Notes: generated by a model from the sequence alone, not told the origin. DNA of 64,000 bases from Tetrapyrgos nigripes (GCA_013368315.1 JAACJM010000247.1:55481-119480); one strand, 5' to 3'; positions 33,115-45,169 are shown, counted from the stretch's first letter. Made by a program: numbers and translations.

Positions 33115-33830
33115 AGATGTGGGTTTGGTTTATGGGGGTAAGATATGTAAGTGCAGAGAAGTTTATTATGAATTCATTTTAAGGGGCTATTTTGGATGGG
33201 AAATAAAATTTTGCAGGAGTGAGGGGAAGTTTACCATTGATACATTTTTGGTCTGAGCCAATTATGGCTTTCTTTAACTCCAGATTGAGAAGGAAAGAAA
33301 GCCCACAATAATAGGTAGGGTAGTTTACCATCAATATATGTTTGGTCTGGGCCAATTCTTGCCTCATTTCACTCCAGAAAAATAGGGAAACAACCCCCAT
33401 ACTGAGAGGTACTCTGGATCTATGGATATGAGTTGTGGGTGGGTGAGGGGGAGGATATGTGAGAGCAGGGAAGTTTACCATTCATATATTTTGTTCTGGG
33501 GAAATTCTGGCCTCATTTAACCTCAGAATAAGAGGGAAAGAAAACATAGTCATAGGCTCTCTGGATGTGGAGATATGAGTTTTTGGGTGGGTGAGGGGAG
33601 GGTACGTGAGTGCTGGGAAGTTTACCATCAATATATTTTTTATCTGGGGCATTTCTGGCCTCATTAAACTCCAGAAAAACAGGGAAAGAAACCCCATACT
33701 GCGAGGTTCTCTGGATCTACAGATATGAGTTTTTGGGTGGGTGAGGGGAAGGTACATGAGAGCAGGGGGGTTTACCTTCAATATATCCTTATTATGGGCC
33801 AATTCTTGTCTCATTTAACTTTGGAACAAG
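33115..33830. repeat. Tandem repeat, period about 150 bp, four to five copies
   Basis: AGTTTACC followed by ATCAATATAT recurs near 33229, 33322, 33472, 33619 and 33769. Each full unit also has TTAACTCCAGAAAAACAGGG and GAGTTTTTGGGTGGGTGAGG. The first spacing is shorter, the later ones are 148-150 bp. Confidence 0.9.
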
Positions 33831-34150
33831 ATATACTTCACCTGTGTCTTTGCCGCTCACCTGTCTTTGTTGTTGTCAACCATTGCTATGTGTGTTGATT
33901 TTGGCTGCCTATTGTCATTGTACTCATTGCATCTAGGTCCCCTGAATTGGTGGATTGGGTACTTTCCCATCTTTCTATGGATGAGTTGATGCCCTTCTCC
34001 ATCTCTGTACACTCCAACAAGGCCCAACTTCACTCTCTGAAACATTTACAGTGCCACACTCAGTTTATTATTTCTGGTTCAGTTGTCCATTTACTGGGTT
34101 AACAAGAACTGTTTTGTGGTGCATGTAGTGAGAAAAGATGGCACAGTTTG
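33831..34150. other. Intergenic, no supported gene
   Basis: No repeat or gene recognised. Confidence 0.3.
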
Positions 34151-34344
34151 GATCAATGATGGCATGGTGCATGGAAACACTTCATGACCACAATGCTACT
34201 TATAATGATGATTCTGCATGTTCCTATATATATGCCCTGATGTAATATAGTAATTGTCTTGCCAGCAACAGCTTGGCCTCTACCCCCCAGTAGCTGGAGA
34301 GCAAGGACCACGCTAGGTAGAAAGTCAAAATAAGTAAGATGGTT

Positions 34345-34765
34345 GATAAGGAAAACACTAGTTGATGCACCCTGCATTTGCCTTTATTGTTCAACAACTC
34401 CTCCTGACGAGCAACAGCCTTATGGTGATTTTGTCCAAGCTGTGAAGCTTGTTTTTGTCAACGTTGAACTGGTTGATGTAACCCTTGATGGTCTCAGTGT
34501 GGTGGAGATAGGCAGTAACACAAGCCTTGGACTTGTGGAACTCCTTAGTGTCTACAGGCTTGGACTATCAATAGAAAGTCAGAGGTAAATTGATGGTACA
34601 GGCAATAAGTATAGATACCACAGCATCCCCATAGCTCTGAAGAGCAGTAATAATGAGGAGACCTGGATTACACATACAGGCAATCACAGCAGCATTGTCA
34701 CTAGTGTCAGAGACCTTGGCAAGCCAAGAATTGGGTTGGAAAGAGGTAGAAGTAGCAGCAGACAT
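34345..34765 (-). pseudogene. Hypothetical multi-exon gene remnant
   Basis: An ATG at 34765 opens MSAATSTSFQPNSWLAKVSD. After an acceptor near 34575 a second exon encodes SKPVDTKEFHKSKACVTAYL and GYINQFNVDKNKLHSLDK. A one-base shift near 34445 then gives HHKAVARQEELLNNKGKCR. Strongly helical and charged, it has no domain I recognise. It stands on the same strand as the neighbouring remnants at 31.9 and 35.2 kb and may share their origin. Confidence 0.35.
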
Positions 34766-35176
34766 AGCAGAGAGGGATAAAACGACGATGTGAAGTTTTG
34801 TACTAAAGAAAAATCGAATTTCTTGCAGGTTTTTATACCTCTGCAGTCTGAAGACCTGAAACACTATGTGTCATCCTTGATCCTACTATGACATCTTCAT
34901 CAGGACAATGAATCTTTTAGTTGCAACTTAGCAATTTCAGAAAATGGCAGTAATGCCATCAGAAAGATTCAGACATCAAGTATTGCAAATAGGTGGAGGG
35001 AGATATGAAATTCCTATGCCTATGGCAATGTTCAAGCATGGAAACAAGATGGAATCAATAGAAACATGTATCCCCAGCAAGGATACGACAGAAGGGTAAT
35101 CAATAAGAGCCTAGCGAGGGCCCAAAACAAGAAAAGGAATACAAAATCCAATACTTAAAAACTACAAATAAATGTC
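34766..35176. other. Intergenic, no supported gene
   Basis: No gene or repeat recognised. Confidence 0.3.
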
Positions 35177-36905
35177 CTAATCAGGGTCTGGATACATCAA
35201 TTCGTGCTTCTCATCGTCTTCTTCTTCGGCTTCCTCAGGGATAGGAGCCTGGAAAGGAAAAACGTGGTGGCAACAATAAGCCCAAGGTTGGAAACGAGGC
35301 AGGAGTCCAGCAGCATTGCTAGACTCTGAGGAATGAGACTCCTCACTCTCAACCATCGCCAAAGTGTGAATTCAATTTGAATGTGCATACTGAGGGACAG
35401 GTGGAGGAGGATTCAGAGGCAACTAAAGAGGAAAAATAAATCCATTAGTAGTTAGTGTATAAAGAAAGAAAAAAAAATACTTACCCATACATGGGAACTT
35501 GAAGCTTCCCCCTCTCAAAGCATGGGATAGGTGGGAGCCCAATACAAATGTTCTTGACAATGACCAAGGAGGCGAATGGCTCGTTGTAATACCTGGGATC
35601 GTCGAACATGTGTTTGTTCAACCAGTCAAGCATGAAAGGAGGAACCTAACCCCAGTAAGTATAAAGAAAGGAGAAAATGATGACAGAAACTTACTCGGTC
35701 TTCAGCCCAAGCCTGGACCTCATCTTAGTTCTGAAGTCCCAGAGGAATGCCTGAACCTTGGGAGGGTGGAGCCCCCTGAACAGCAAGAAGGTTCGAGGCC
35801 TCAGCACCATGGCTAGCACCTGGATCTGGAGGCAAAGTGCTTGTCTAGACCTCGGCAGTAACAGAGGGAGAGCAAGTCTGCCTACAAGACAGAGGCTGAG
35901 GAGATGGCACCTATGCAACCAAAATGAGTCCAAAAAGTGGGTAAAAAGTGAATAAAACAAGACTTACCATATCCTCCATATCTCTGAATCTGGAAGGAAG
36001 AGAGGATTGGTGGGATTGGTCACTGGCTGTGCTGGAAGCGGAGGCGAAGGATATCAGAGTGGAAGGGAAGGATGGCGGTATTGATGTAATGGAGGCTGGT
36101 GAACCCCCTGGTATGGCCGATATACATACCTTGATGTGGAAGCCTCTGGCTAGCAGATAAGTGTCAGCAAAAGTTCAAAAGGAAAAGAGGAAAAGGGAGA
36201 ACATACCTGTGAAGGGGCATGACAGAGGACATGCATCACACCCTGATCCTGGTCCTTGGCCTTTTACTTGCCCTTGCTCTTCTTCTTGTTGGCCTTAGTG
36301 CATTCTTCAGCTGTGGGAACAGACTTGCTTGTTGGATGCGAGAGTTTAGGAATGCTAGGCTGGAAGAATAAGAGAGTTCAGAACTCAAAAGTACATAAAA
36401 ACGAAACAAAAGAACTTACGAGTGATGCTGCAATCACGGTCTTGAGCTTTTTGAGGGGAGGCACCTTGATTTTGAGGGAACTCGAGCTAGGGACACTAGT
36501 GAGTTCATCCAAGTCCAAAGGCTCATCTGCCTATAACAATGAAGATCGTTAGGCATCCCAAGGAGGCAAAAGAGGAAGGAGGACTCACCAAATTATCTTG
36601 ATGAGGCAGGACATCCTCAAAATCCCAGTTGGATAAATGATCGATGATTGTCGACCAGGAAAAATCCAATGATAGATGCAAATTTCTTGGCTGGGAAAGT
36701 GGTGATGACCAGATTGAGGGCCATCGTGACCGCGTTCAGCATCCAAGGAGGAAAATCGTCAGGATGAGTGTATACTGAGTGCCAGAAATTGCACTAGAAC
36801 AAAGTGAAAGTGAGTATGAATGAGGGAAAAAGAAAAGTTGAAGGACGCACGATGAAAGGAATCCTGATAACAACGAAATTCAGATTGTTGTTGCCTGAAC
36901 CTGAC
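35177..36905 (-). pseudogene. Hypothetical gene with about eight exons and several stops
   Basis: A chain of minus-strand exons is recognised by donors (GTGCGT, GTGAGT, GTAAGT, GTATGT) and matching acceptors. In order they give FRQQQSEFRCYQDSFHR (near 36870), CNFWHSVYTHPDDFPPWMLN (36750), ADEPLDLDELTSVPSSSSLK (36520), PSIPKLSHPTSKSVPTAEEC (36340), SIPPSFPSTLISFASASSTA (36070), NLLAVQGAPPSQGSGIPLGL (35760), LDWLNKHMFDDPRYYNEPFA (35620) and an acidic end HELMYPDPD that stops at 35177. Stops within the third-last, the lysine-rich and the last exons mean it is not functional. The protein is not recognised. The preserved splice sites suggest a once real gene. Confidence 0.45.
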
Positions 36906-37239
36906 AATAGATGCTCTCATATCGATCGTTTAGTTCCAGCCCAACTTCTTTGTTCGATCATTGTAAGCATGCACAGTCCTTGTTTCATATGTTTTCTGGA
37001 AAAGAAGCCTGCAATTGTATCCATTCATACAAGTCATTCACTTTCCAGCCATCAAACTATACATTTGGGATTACCCTGAATAGCTTGTGGGTCCCAGTTC
37101 TGATTGATTTTCTGGTTGGGGACATTGTGAAAGGTCACTGCCCCATTTTGAGGCTCACAATCTGGGGTTAGGGCATTGTTGGCTGTACCCTAGTGTGATT
37201 ATAGAGAAGTAGGTAAAAGCTTTTCAACTCAAAATTTTT
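36906..37239. other. Intergenic, no supported gene
   Basis: Possible first exon of the neighbouring remnant, but no start codon was convincing. Confidence 0.25.
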
Positions 37240-39293
37240 CTAAGTCCCCATTCTTGCCTTCTCCTCCATTGTCAACCATGTCCTCTCACCAATTCCCTTT
37301 CCTCTACTTTTTGTTGGTCCCCAGATGTCCATGTGCATCCTGTTTCCAAAGTTCTCAGAGTGTGGAGTAAGACGTACTTTTGGAATAGCGAGACGAGCTC
37401 CTTTTGCACACATGCATACAATGCATTCAATCTGCTCCATTCTGTTCAGATCAAGATGTACTCCTTTAACTGACTTGTTTGTGAATAGGGCTTTGATGTA
37501 TTGATAACTCTGGTGTCCAGTACTGCAATAGGCTTCATATAAGGATAGGGTGCAAATGCTGACAGAATAAGCATTTCCATGCTCAATGATTTGGTAAAGC
37601 CCATGCACTTTTGGAATGTGAGCAATGCTGTGACCTTGTTTCAAGATAACCATAATTCCTCCTTCAATATGAATGATGTATCCTGCATTGTCTAATTTAG
37701 AGCATCCAGAGTCAAATAGAACTGGTGGAGTATGTTCCAATGCTTTGAAAGCTGCTTCTATGGTAGGGCAATCACTAGAATCTTTGATTTCCAGAATTTC
37801 AATGGCCATCCAGCTTCCTTCATCACTGTCTTCTTTGTTCTTTTCTCTGGCACTGCCTGCTGTATCCCTTCCATTTCCATTCCTTTGTTGTTCATTTTCC
37901 CCATTGTTTCTGTCTCCTCTGTAATTCCTATCATCTGTGTTCTTTGGCAACATTAGTGCACTACATATGCTTAGATGGACAATTTTTGGAGAAATGACCA
38001 AGTCCTCCACAATTATAACAGCTTGGTTCTTCCCTTGTTTGATTGTTCCCTTGCCAATTTCCTCCTGCTCCACCTCACCCTCTTCCTCTGAAATTGCCTC
38101 AACCTCTGAATGATGATGCTCCTCAGCCTCCTCAGCCATTTCCTCTACCTCTTCCTCCTCTTCCTCTGAATCTGCCACACCCTCTGCCTCAGAAGTTGTC
38201 ATTGGAGTAGTTTGCAGATTCTTGTGATTTGTTGGAGCTAGAAGTGAAGTTCTTGCCTTGAGCTTCTGCACAAATGGCTGTGATCAACATTTCTGGTGTC
38301 AACTTGTTTGGTTCTTCTCTGTAAACAGTGATGAGGGCTTTGACAGTGGCTTCATACATATTGGGAGTAGAAGAGATGATGGCTGATTTGAATTGGTAAT
38401 CAGGAATAGAAACTCCACATTCAGAAAGTTTGTCCATGATTGCAATGAGATTGTCGAGGTGTTTGCCAACTTTAGCAGGATTGGTCACTTTTCCAAGCTG
38501 ACTTCAGTGAGGGGATCCTTGGTGTCATAGTCCTGTTTCAATGCATCCCACAATTCCTTCAATGTCAGCTTGTTCTTGTAACCCCTAAAAAATAGTATCT
38601 GGTAGTGTGCTGATAATGCTGTTCAACAGGTTTTTATCCTGCTGTTGTTCTTCTGCCACTGATGTGGGTGCTGTAGTTAGATACTTATTGTATCCAATAG
38701 ATCCTGCTGCTCTCTGTACTCTCGTTACCCATGTACTCCAATTAGATCTGTCCTTCTTGAGTTTCATAACTTTATCAAATGCTTTGGTGGCCTTGGACAT
38801 GTCATTATCTGAATCTGAATTGATGGATTGGGATTGGGATCAGATGATGGGAGATGGTGAGTTAAGTGATTCTGGATCTGGATTGGGATCAGGATCTGGT
38901 GAATGATGTGATGGAGGATTTGATGGAGGTGGCAATGGGTCTCCTTTCAGTGGCTGTTCTGGGGCCTCTGATACTGATGAAGATGATGGCTGTGGTTCTG
39001 ATGATGTGGAGGGCTGTGGCACAGCTCCCTGTGGCTTGTCCTGGAGGTGGAAATACAAGTGGATTTGGTAGTGGTGGTGCTGTGTGTTCTCAATGACTGT
39101 TGATAAGTGGTTCTTGTCCTCTGTTTATGAGTCGTCCCCAAGGATTTGGGTTTGCTTCTGGTGGTAATGGGATGTAATTATAACAATTTGGACAGGGATG
39201 TACTGTTTTGTTGCACTGATAAAATTCTCTGTGTTCTAGGTCCCAAAAATGGTCAATGTAATCGTTGAAATCGTATACGTGTGCCTTATGCAC
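37240..39293 (-). pseudogene. Truncated Ty1/Copia element: Gag, protease and start of integrase
   Basis: Gag of the UBN2 type begins near 38800 with SKATKAFDKVMKLKKDRSNW and STWVTRVQRAAGSIGY. It continues through LTLKELWDALKQDYDTKD (after a stop near 38585) and SECGVSIPDYQFKSAI. The zinc knuckle CYNCGGLGHFSKNC lies near 38010 in a different frame from its surroundings, so there are frameshifts in the acidic stretch before it. The Copia protease is VLFDSGCS near 37710. The pre-integrase zinc part has GHQSYQYIKAL and CIVCMCAKGARLAIPK. The frame ends at 37240 just inside the integrase core (HMDIWGPTKS); reverse transcriptase and RNase H are absent. Upstream, 39090-39293 encodes a cysteine-containing stretch EFYQCNKTVHPCPNC. 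Confidence 0.8.
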
Positions 39294-39528
39294 AGGGAAG
39301 ATTTGGTTCTGGTGGGATGTACAGCTGTTGTCTGGGACTGCCTTTCCTAGACTGGTTTCAAGATCCTGACTGTGATCTAATTATCTGTTCAGGGTTGTCA
39401 ACCCTGGGTGCTGGCAATCCATGCCTTGAGCTGTAGTGTTGCGAGCTATTAGTCATACAACATCAAGAGCTAGATGATGAGATATGATTAGGCTAGGGCA
39501 GGGCCCATAACCTATTAGAATAAATGAA

Positions 39529-39842
39529 TATGAGGACACTTGTTAAACAAGTGAGGCAACAAATACTATTGTGGGCTCTTAAGATATAGTTATACTGTTA
39601 GCTACTGTGGCTACGCGAGTCTGTAAATATAACATAGTGGAGAAAAGCAGATACTACAATGTAATGTCTGATATCAGTGTGGAGTCAACGATGTAAGAAA
39701 TAATTTAAGTACAGAGCATAGTGGAAATTCAAGTGGTGCATGGGTGGAAACAAGTGGATCACGTATACTAGTAAAGTGGAGAGAAAGATATAAGTGTTTG
39801 TTGTAAGTATAGATCAATACAAAATTCCAACACTTAGTTTGA
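39529..39842. mobile_element. Solo LTR, family B, second copy (empty site for family A)
   Basis: It is the reverse complement of the LTR at 1096-1865, about 314 bp, and lacks the family A insertion. At 39561-39578 it shows the uninterrupted target. Flanks ATTAG and CTTAG match at four of five bases. It sits inside a family A LTR fragment at 39848-40013. Confidence 0.75.
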
Positions 39843-39847
39843 CAGAT

Positions 39848-40013
39848 ATTATAGAGTTCAAATTCAGTGCTATAAGGTTTAAGAGGAGTATGAATCAAAG
39901 GATAAGAGAAATGAGAAATGCAATAGTGGAATGATCAAGGAATTCTCAGTTTGGTAATGAAGTAGGAGCAAAAGAAGAGGATGGAGGACAAAGAACTGCA
40001 GCAGTTCATGACA
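39848..40013 (-). repeat. Family A LTR fragment
   Basis: It shares AGGACAAAGAACTGCAGCAG and the terminal TTCATGACA with the LTRs at 55182 and 62921. The remainder of this LTR is not found on the far side of the family B insertion. Confidence 0.65.
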
Positions 40014-40803
40014 CCTACAGCCTCTGGACTTTATAACATGGCAGGGATGAGTGCATTTTTGTCAGGCATTTTTGAACTGGAGTAAATCTTGAATATTTCA
40101 ACAACAGCTGGAGTACTCCGTATGGGGCCATTTGTCAGCTATCGAGTAGTTCCAGCACCAGGAAAAAAACCAAAACTTAATCTCATCCAAAAATTCCGTC
40201 CAAATATGGACTCATCCCTGCTGTGTAAGGCCATTTTTTTAACCTCCTCCTCATACTTTTGCACTCATTAGAGTCTTGGGTTGAGGAGGTAAGTTTTCAC
40301 AATCTTTCTTCATACATACTCGTTACTAACTACCTATTAGCACTTTCTCATATTGTGTACACTGTATAGGTTGAGATTGGAGACCTGCAACACTGATAGT
40401 GCTAGTAAATCGCGTTGTTTCAAAGCTCCCTTCCAATGCCCTTATTACTTAGAAAGGTCTGGATGGTTGATGGGTCCAATGCAGGAGCAGCTATGACATT
40501 CAAACTCCGCAGGTCATGTACTCGCGCGGCCAAAGGCTCTGTTATGGATACTAGGAGTCTGTTTGGATTTTCCAATATTCCGGTGTTCTGCAGGATGAAT
40601 GCATAGGTTCAAGGACGAACCAAGGATGTGTGTGCCCAAGGGTCATGGGAACTGCCTGCTCATTTTGTGGTTCAACCATACATTATTTTATAAACTTGTC
40701 TTTGTGGGTTGAACCATGCAAATTTATAAAATTTTATATGAATGTTGTGTTATGTCCTGGGTAACAGATACATACATTTGGACATCAAACTCAAAGGATC
40801 TAA
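40014..40803. other. Intergenic, no supported gene
   Basis: No gene, LTR or tandem repeat was recognised. Confidence 0.35.
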
Positions 40804-42064
40804 CACATCGAAAAGGGACAAATTTCCGCTCGACAGATACATGACTGGATATGTGTATGAAAACGAGATATATTTGGAACCTAGATATAAGTACAAAAAG
40901 ATGATGTATCTGTAAGCTAGATATTTGATCAGAAAGTTGCTATACAGTCATCTTGGAGTCCTTGAGCCAAAACATCTTGTCTGATGTATAAATTTCCACA
41001 ACCTCAATATAAATGAAATTGAGGTATCTACTTCAGTATCTTAGGACTATTCTAGAGAGCATTAAGTAGAATTTACGAATCGTTGAAGCTATCCTATGGG
41101 TAGATTTTTGAGCTACTCGAAATGTCACGATTTTGGAGTCCTTGAGCCAGTGTGACATTGCTTAGTCCGTGGGTTATGATAGACACGCATGTCATGCTCC
41201 CTGACCATAGGTTTGTTTTCCGCTGCCCAATGCTCCTTTGAGCTGACTTCCTGACCCAGAATGTGGTCTGGGCCAAGGAGGAGATGTATTTGCATATATC
41301 AGACCAAACTTTGGCCCAATATCTTAGCCTTAATGGATATAGAAACAAGAACCAGATGTTTTCACGTTGCGCAAACACATAATTTAGGCATTAATCTGAG
41401 CCTGGTGAGCAAGGCTCTGGGGTATCTCACTTCAAATTTTGCAGAAACACGGCTTAACAAGTCTAAAAACATCCCAGTATATACAAAGATATGCAGGAAT
41501 GGATTTTTACCTAAGTAGTGCCTTTTGGATCAAGGACTCCCACTGGCTCAAGGACTCCAAGATGACTGTATAAGGATGAATTTTTAGTATATTTGATTGA
41601 TGTGGGGACATATTCTGTATCAAAGCTATTGAAAGAACTACAAAAAGACCTCAAACAGGATTCCAGATATGGTTACGGATATGTGTCCGAAAAGACAATA
41701 AGTCCGGATTCCGGACAAGGGTCCCGATAGTAGTCGTGGCAGATGAACTGATAGATCAGAATGAATCCTATAAAAATATTAGTATTACAGACATATGAAC
41801 TATACGCACCCATATCTGGAAGCCGGATGTATTGTCTTTTCGGACGCATATCCGTAAGATATCCGGATTCTCGATTCGAGGTCTTTTTGTACTTCTTTTA
41901 ATAGTTTTGATACATAATATGTCTACACACCAATCAAATATACTAAAAGGCATCCCTATATAGCAACTTTCTGTTCAAATATCTAGCTTACTGATACATC
42001 TTTTTGTACTTATATCTAGTTTGTCACATATCCGTCGAGCGGAAAGTTGTCCCTTTTCGGCGTG
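40804..42064. mobile_element. Foldback element with about 300-bp arms, target duplication TAA
   Basis: The left arm begins CACATCGAAAAGGGACAA and the right arm, read inversely, CACGCCGAAAAGGGACAA. TAA lies at 40801-40803 and 42065-42067. A TWA target is typical of PIF/Harbinger elements, though no transposase is present. Without the MITE in its left arm the element is about 625 bp and nearly all hairpin. It ends 10 bp from the P450 stop codon. Confidence 0.85.
40945..41578. mobile_element. Mariner-like MITE inside the left arm of the foldback element
   Basis: The ends are CAGTCATCTTGGAGTCC and its complement GGACTCCAAGATGACTG. TA flanks both sides at 40943-40944 and 41579-41580. The right arm of the host element has GCTATATAGGGATG, the uninterrupted site. 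A third copy of TTGGAGTCCTTGAGCCA lies inside at about 41135. Non-coding. Confidence 0.85.
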
Positions 42065-42074
42065 TAAGCTACTT

Positions 42075-44573
42075 TCAGTCCATCATGATCCTCTTCCTAA
42101 ACAACACCTTGGCCTTTTGATTCGGAATAATCGCACTCGTGAATAACGTAGGTTCTGGTACTTCTTTGCTGAATCCCTCGAGCTTCACGTCGTAAGTCAG
42201 GAGAGTATGTGCGAGGAGTGTCTTCAACTCATTTACAGCGAAGAAACGACCGGGGCTGGCAATTTACGCGTGAGACGAGCAAGGAGAGACGGAATAAGAG
42301 TTGGAATTAAACAAGCAAAGAAATGAGTCACGTATTATGATGAATAAGTTGATGAATATAGTATCGAGGCTGAAGCACTCACCAGGCATGCCTCCCAGTA
42401 CCAAAAAGGAAATAATCCGAATTGGGAGTAATCATTTGGTGCTTGATGTTACCGTTCTCCTCGATATCTCGCATATCTGAGAACCGGAATGGTTTGAACT
42501 CGTTTGGGTCTTCGTAGTGGCGCTTTACATCGGGATTGAGAAAGGGGTTGATTGAGATGAAGTTGGTTGAGTTGGTTGAGAGAATACACGACACGGCACA
42601 AAAGTAAGGAACTTAGGACACACCTCATCGTGATGCATAGCCCATACTGGAATGCACACAGTGGATCCAGCTGGTAGACGTGTCCCATCGGAGAAGGTGA
42701 AGTCTTTCATGACTTTACGTCCGGAGACCACTATATGCCAATTAATCAGCGTTAAGACTCGCATTCTCGTCGCATTCTCTACCTCTCACGTTCTACAGTA
42801 CAGGAGAAGAGTAAGTACTCACATACACCTACCCCAACCATTCTAGTGACTTCCTTCATGAAAACTATCCATTTTGCGGAGGTAGCCCATAGAAACTTTG
42901 CTCCATCCATGTTCTTCAACGACGGCGACGATTTCCTCTCGGAGAGCTTTGATGACTGAGTCCGGTTGGACTGCCAAGTAGTAGAGGATGCTGGCGAAGG
43001 ACTTTTGAATTTGTGGCATATATCATTATGTAGAATTAGAGTATCAGAGAACCAAGATAACAAGAAGAACTGAGAGGGAGAGGGGAGAGGGGAGAGGACG
43101 TACCATGCTCTAGAGATCGTCATTGGTACGGTTGAGGTTTAGCAACTTCTAATAAGTGCTAACAGGAGATCAAGAATATTAATGTAGTAAAGAAACGCAC
43201 CGTCGTATGTATAGCAGCCATATTAGTATTCAAAAGACGCATTGCGATGTCTTCCGCTGTACGATATTTTCCTCCAGGATTTTCGTCCAAGAGCCATGAT
43301 ACGAGATCGTTCTAGAGTATACACAGGCACAGTTAAGCTCAGATCCCACTGTTTAGAAGAAAACGAATGCTCACAGGTTTATCTTCCCAATCCCGTCCAT
43401 ACTGATCCTGTTTATCTAATCTGTCTTGAATTATATGTCCTATATGCCGATGTGCGCGTCGTGTAGCGGTTCCTGTAGGGCTGAGGAGGTTGCCGACGAT
43501 CCTGGACGCAAGGTAGTTAATACGGTATGCTATAACTCTCATATTCCTTGTTCCATCCTCACGGTTTCAGAATATCAGGAAACAAATTGATGATAGCTGC
43601 TATTGAATTAACTCTGACGGTGAATTGGATATTGAGGTCTATCCAGTCCGGGTCGCGGCCTACAAAGAGAGGGCCGAGACCAGGGTTGAATCTGAGGGAA
43701 TCATTGCCAAATAAATCAACAGTACGTACAGAGTGGGAGTCCGACAAATAGACGATTGCTAGTCCTGCAAACAATTCTCAGGATGGTGTCGTATGCGTTT
43801 ATGGAGGTCCAGTCTGACAAGACGTTGTATGGCCCAAAAATAGAAAATAGAACTAATGTGATTCTGAGCACTCACCATCAGTCACAGGAATTTCCTCACT
43901 AAAAGCAGCGATGATCTCGTCTCGTACGTCACTATAGCGCGCTGAGAGGTTCCTGGTAACAGCATTTCGAACGACGTTGACGTGGTACAGATGTTCGCGG
44001 TGGGGTTTGCCTAGGGTGTAGTCGATTTGGAGGAACTGAAAGCAGGTCGATGAACGGTGGATAAATATATTGAAATGCGATCCCACTTAGCACCTGTCGG
44101 GACTGACCTCGTTAAGAGCCTCATCAAAAGATAAATACTCGTCCGAAGCCTTCCTGATGTCGTTCACCAACTCTGGACCGGTAGCGATAACCATCCAACC
44201 ACTGTTAGGAATACTGATTTTGAAGGCTCTTCCGTGGTACTGTTCAAAATTGAATGATTAGCCTTGGCAATGTCATCGAGGAGAGTGTCGGGAAGCACCT
44301 TCTCATACCCCTCCTTGATCAACTCTCGTGCATTCTTGACGTACCGCATTCCACTGATGAATGAGCTGAGAAGTCCGCTTGGTCCAACTGCAGGTATTCC
44401 GTCAAACTAGTGCGTAGAATAAGTACGAAAAGCGTTGGTGAGTACCACTGATTACCACATACTTTAGCCATCTCGAGATGAGCGCGCCATAGCTTGGAGA
44501 AAAGGTAAAGAATGCCCAAACTAGCGAGTAGAACGGGGATGTTCAACGTGGTGTTGGTGCTTGAACTGGACAT
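42075..44573 (-). CDS. Cytochrome P450 monooxygenase, multi-exon, apparently intact
   Basis: A heme-thiolate enzyme of the ER membrane that oxidises lipophilic substrates with electrons from a P450 reductase. The N-terminus has a membrane anchor, IPVLLASLGILYLFSKLW. Later exons give YHGRAFKISIPNSGWMVIAT, LGKPHREHLYHVNVVRNAVT, RDPDWIDLNIQFTVRV, and an I-helix segment MRLLNTNMAAIHTT near 43220. The K-helix E-x-x-R is in FMKEVTRM near 42860, and a PERF-like segment is FKPFRFSDM near 42490. The heme loop FGTGRHACPGRFF is split by an intron within the cysteine codon (42265-42386 approximately). The C-terminus ends at 42075. About a dozen exons are joined by 50-70-base introns; no stop or missing key residue was seen. 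It most resembles fungal ent-kaurene-oxidase-like P450s, but the substrate is unknown. Confidence 0.9.
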
Positions 44574-45169
44574 CGTGGTGGATTACGAAGCCTGAGGAGG
44601 TGGGTGTTTCGAGAGAGAGTTGACCCGCTATGTGGATTCCTGTAGAAGGACTTTAGTCAGCGGTTTCCGAGAGAAGACACATCATGGGAAAATTTCTATC
44701 ATCTGAGAATCGCCCCGAAGTAAGGTCAAGGTCTTTAAAAGTCCTTTCAATGAAGGTCGTTTCAATGTTTTTCGGAGTCTTTCCACCTGACGAGTCTGGC
44801 TTATCTGACGAGTAATCGAGGGCGAGGAGGGGCGGGACAGCCTCTATCTGTCCAAAATTGGTATGTAATACTTGGCTGGAGTAAAAAGGTACATTCCAAA
44901 CTGTGAAGCCCCGTGGTCTTCTAGAACCCTCGGTGGCAGCATCGAAGAGGAGATAGCCTGTAACCCTGGCAGAGGGGTCGTGTCACCCTCTACAGGGACC
45001 GTATAACCATAGGTAGGGAGGCAGATATGGATGCCTATACGGATTCCAGAGTGATGGTCTCAGTAGCACTCTGTGCTCTCTGTCCTCTAGGTAAGGATAG
45101 CCAGCATGATGTGAGTGTCAAAAGAGTGTTGTGTTTGGTACACGACGCGCGTAAAATAACTACGACACA
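44574..45169. other. P450 upstream region and intergenic sequence
   Basis: The first 200 bases before the start at 44573 should contain the promoter. GAAGGTCGTTTCAATG-like words repeat near 44720-44770. No known site was recognised. Confidence 0.3.

Noticed and set aside
33115..33830. CRISPR-like array
   Set aside because: The repeated unit is the whole 150 bp with no unique spacers, and the genome is fungal.
6216..44573. Zn2Cys6 regulator and P450 as a biosynthetic cluster
   Set aside because: They are about 33 kb apart with only transposons and hypothetical remnants between, and no synthase or transporter is present.
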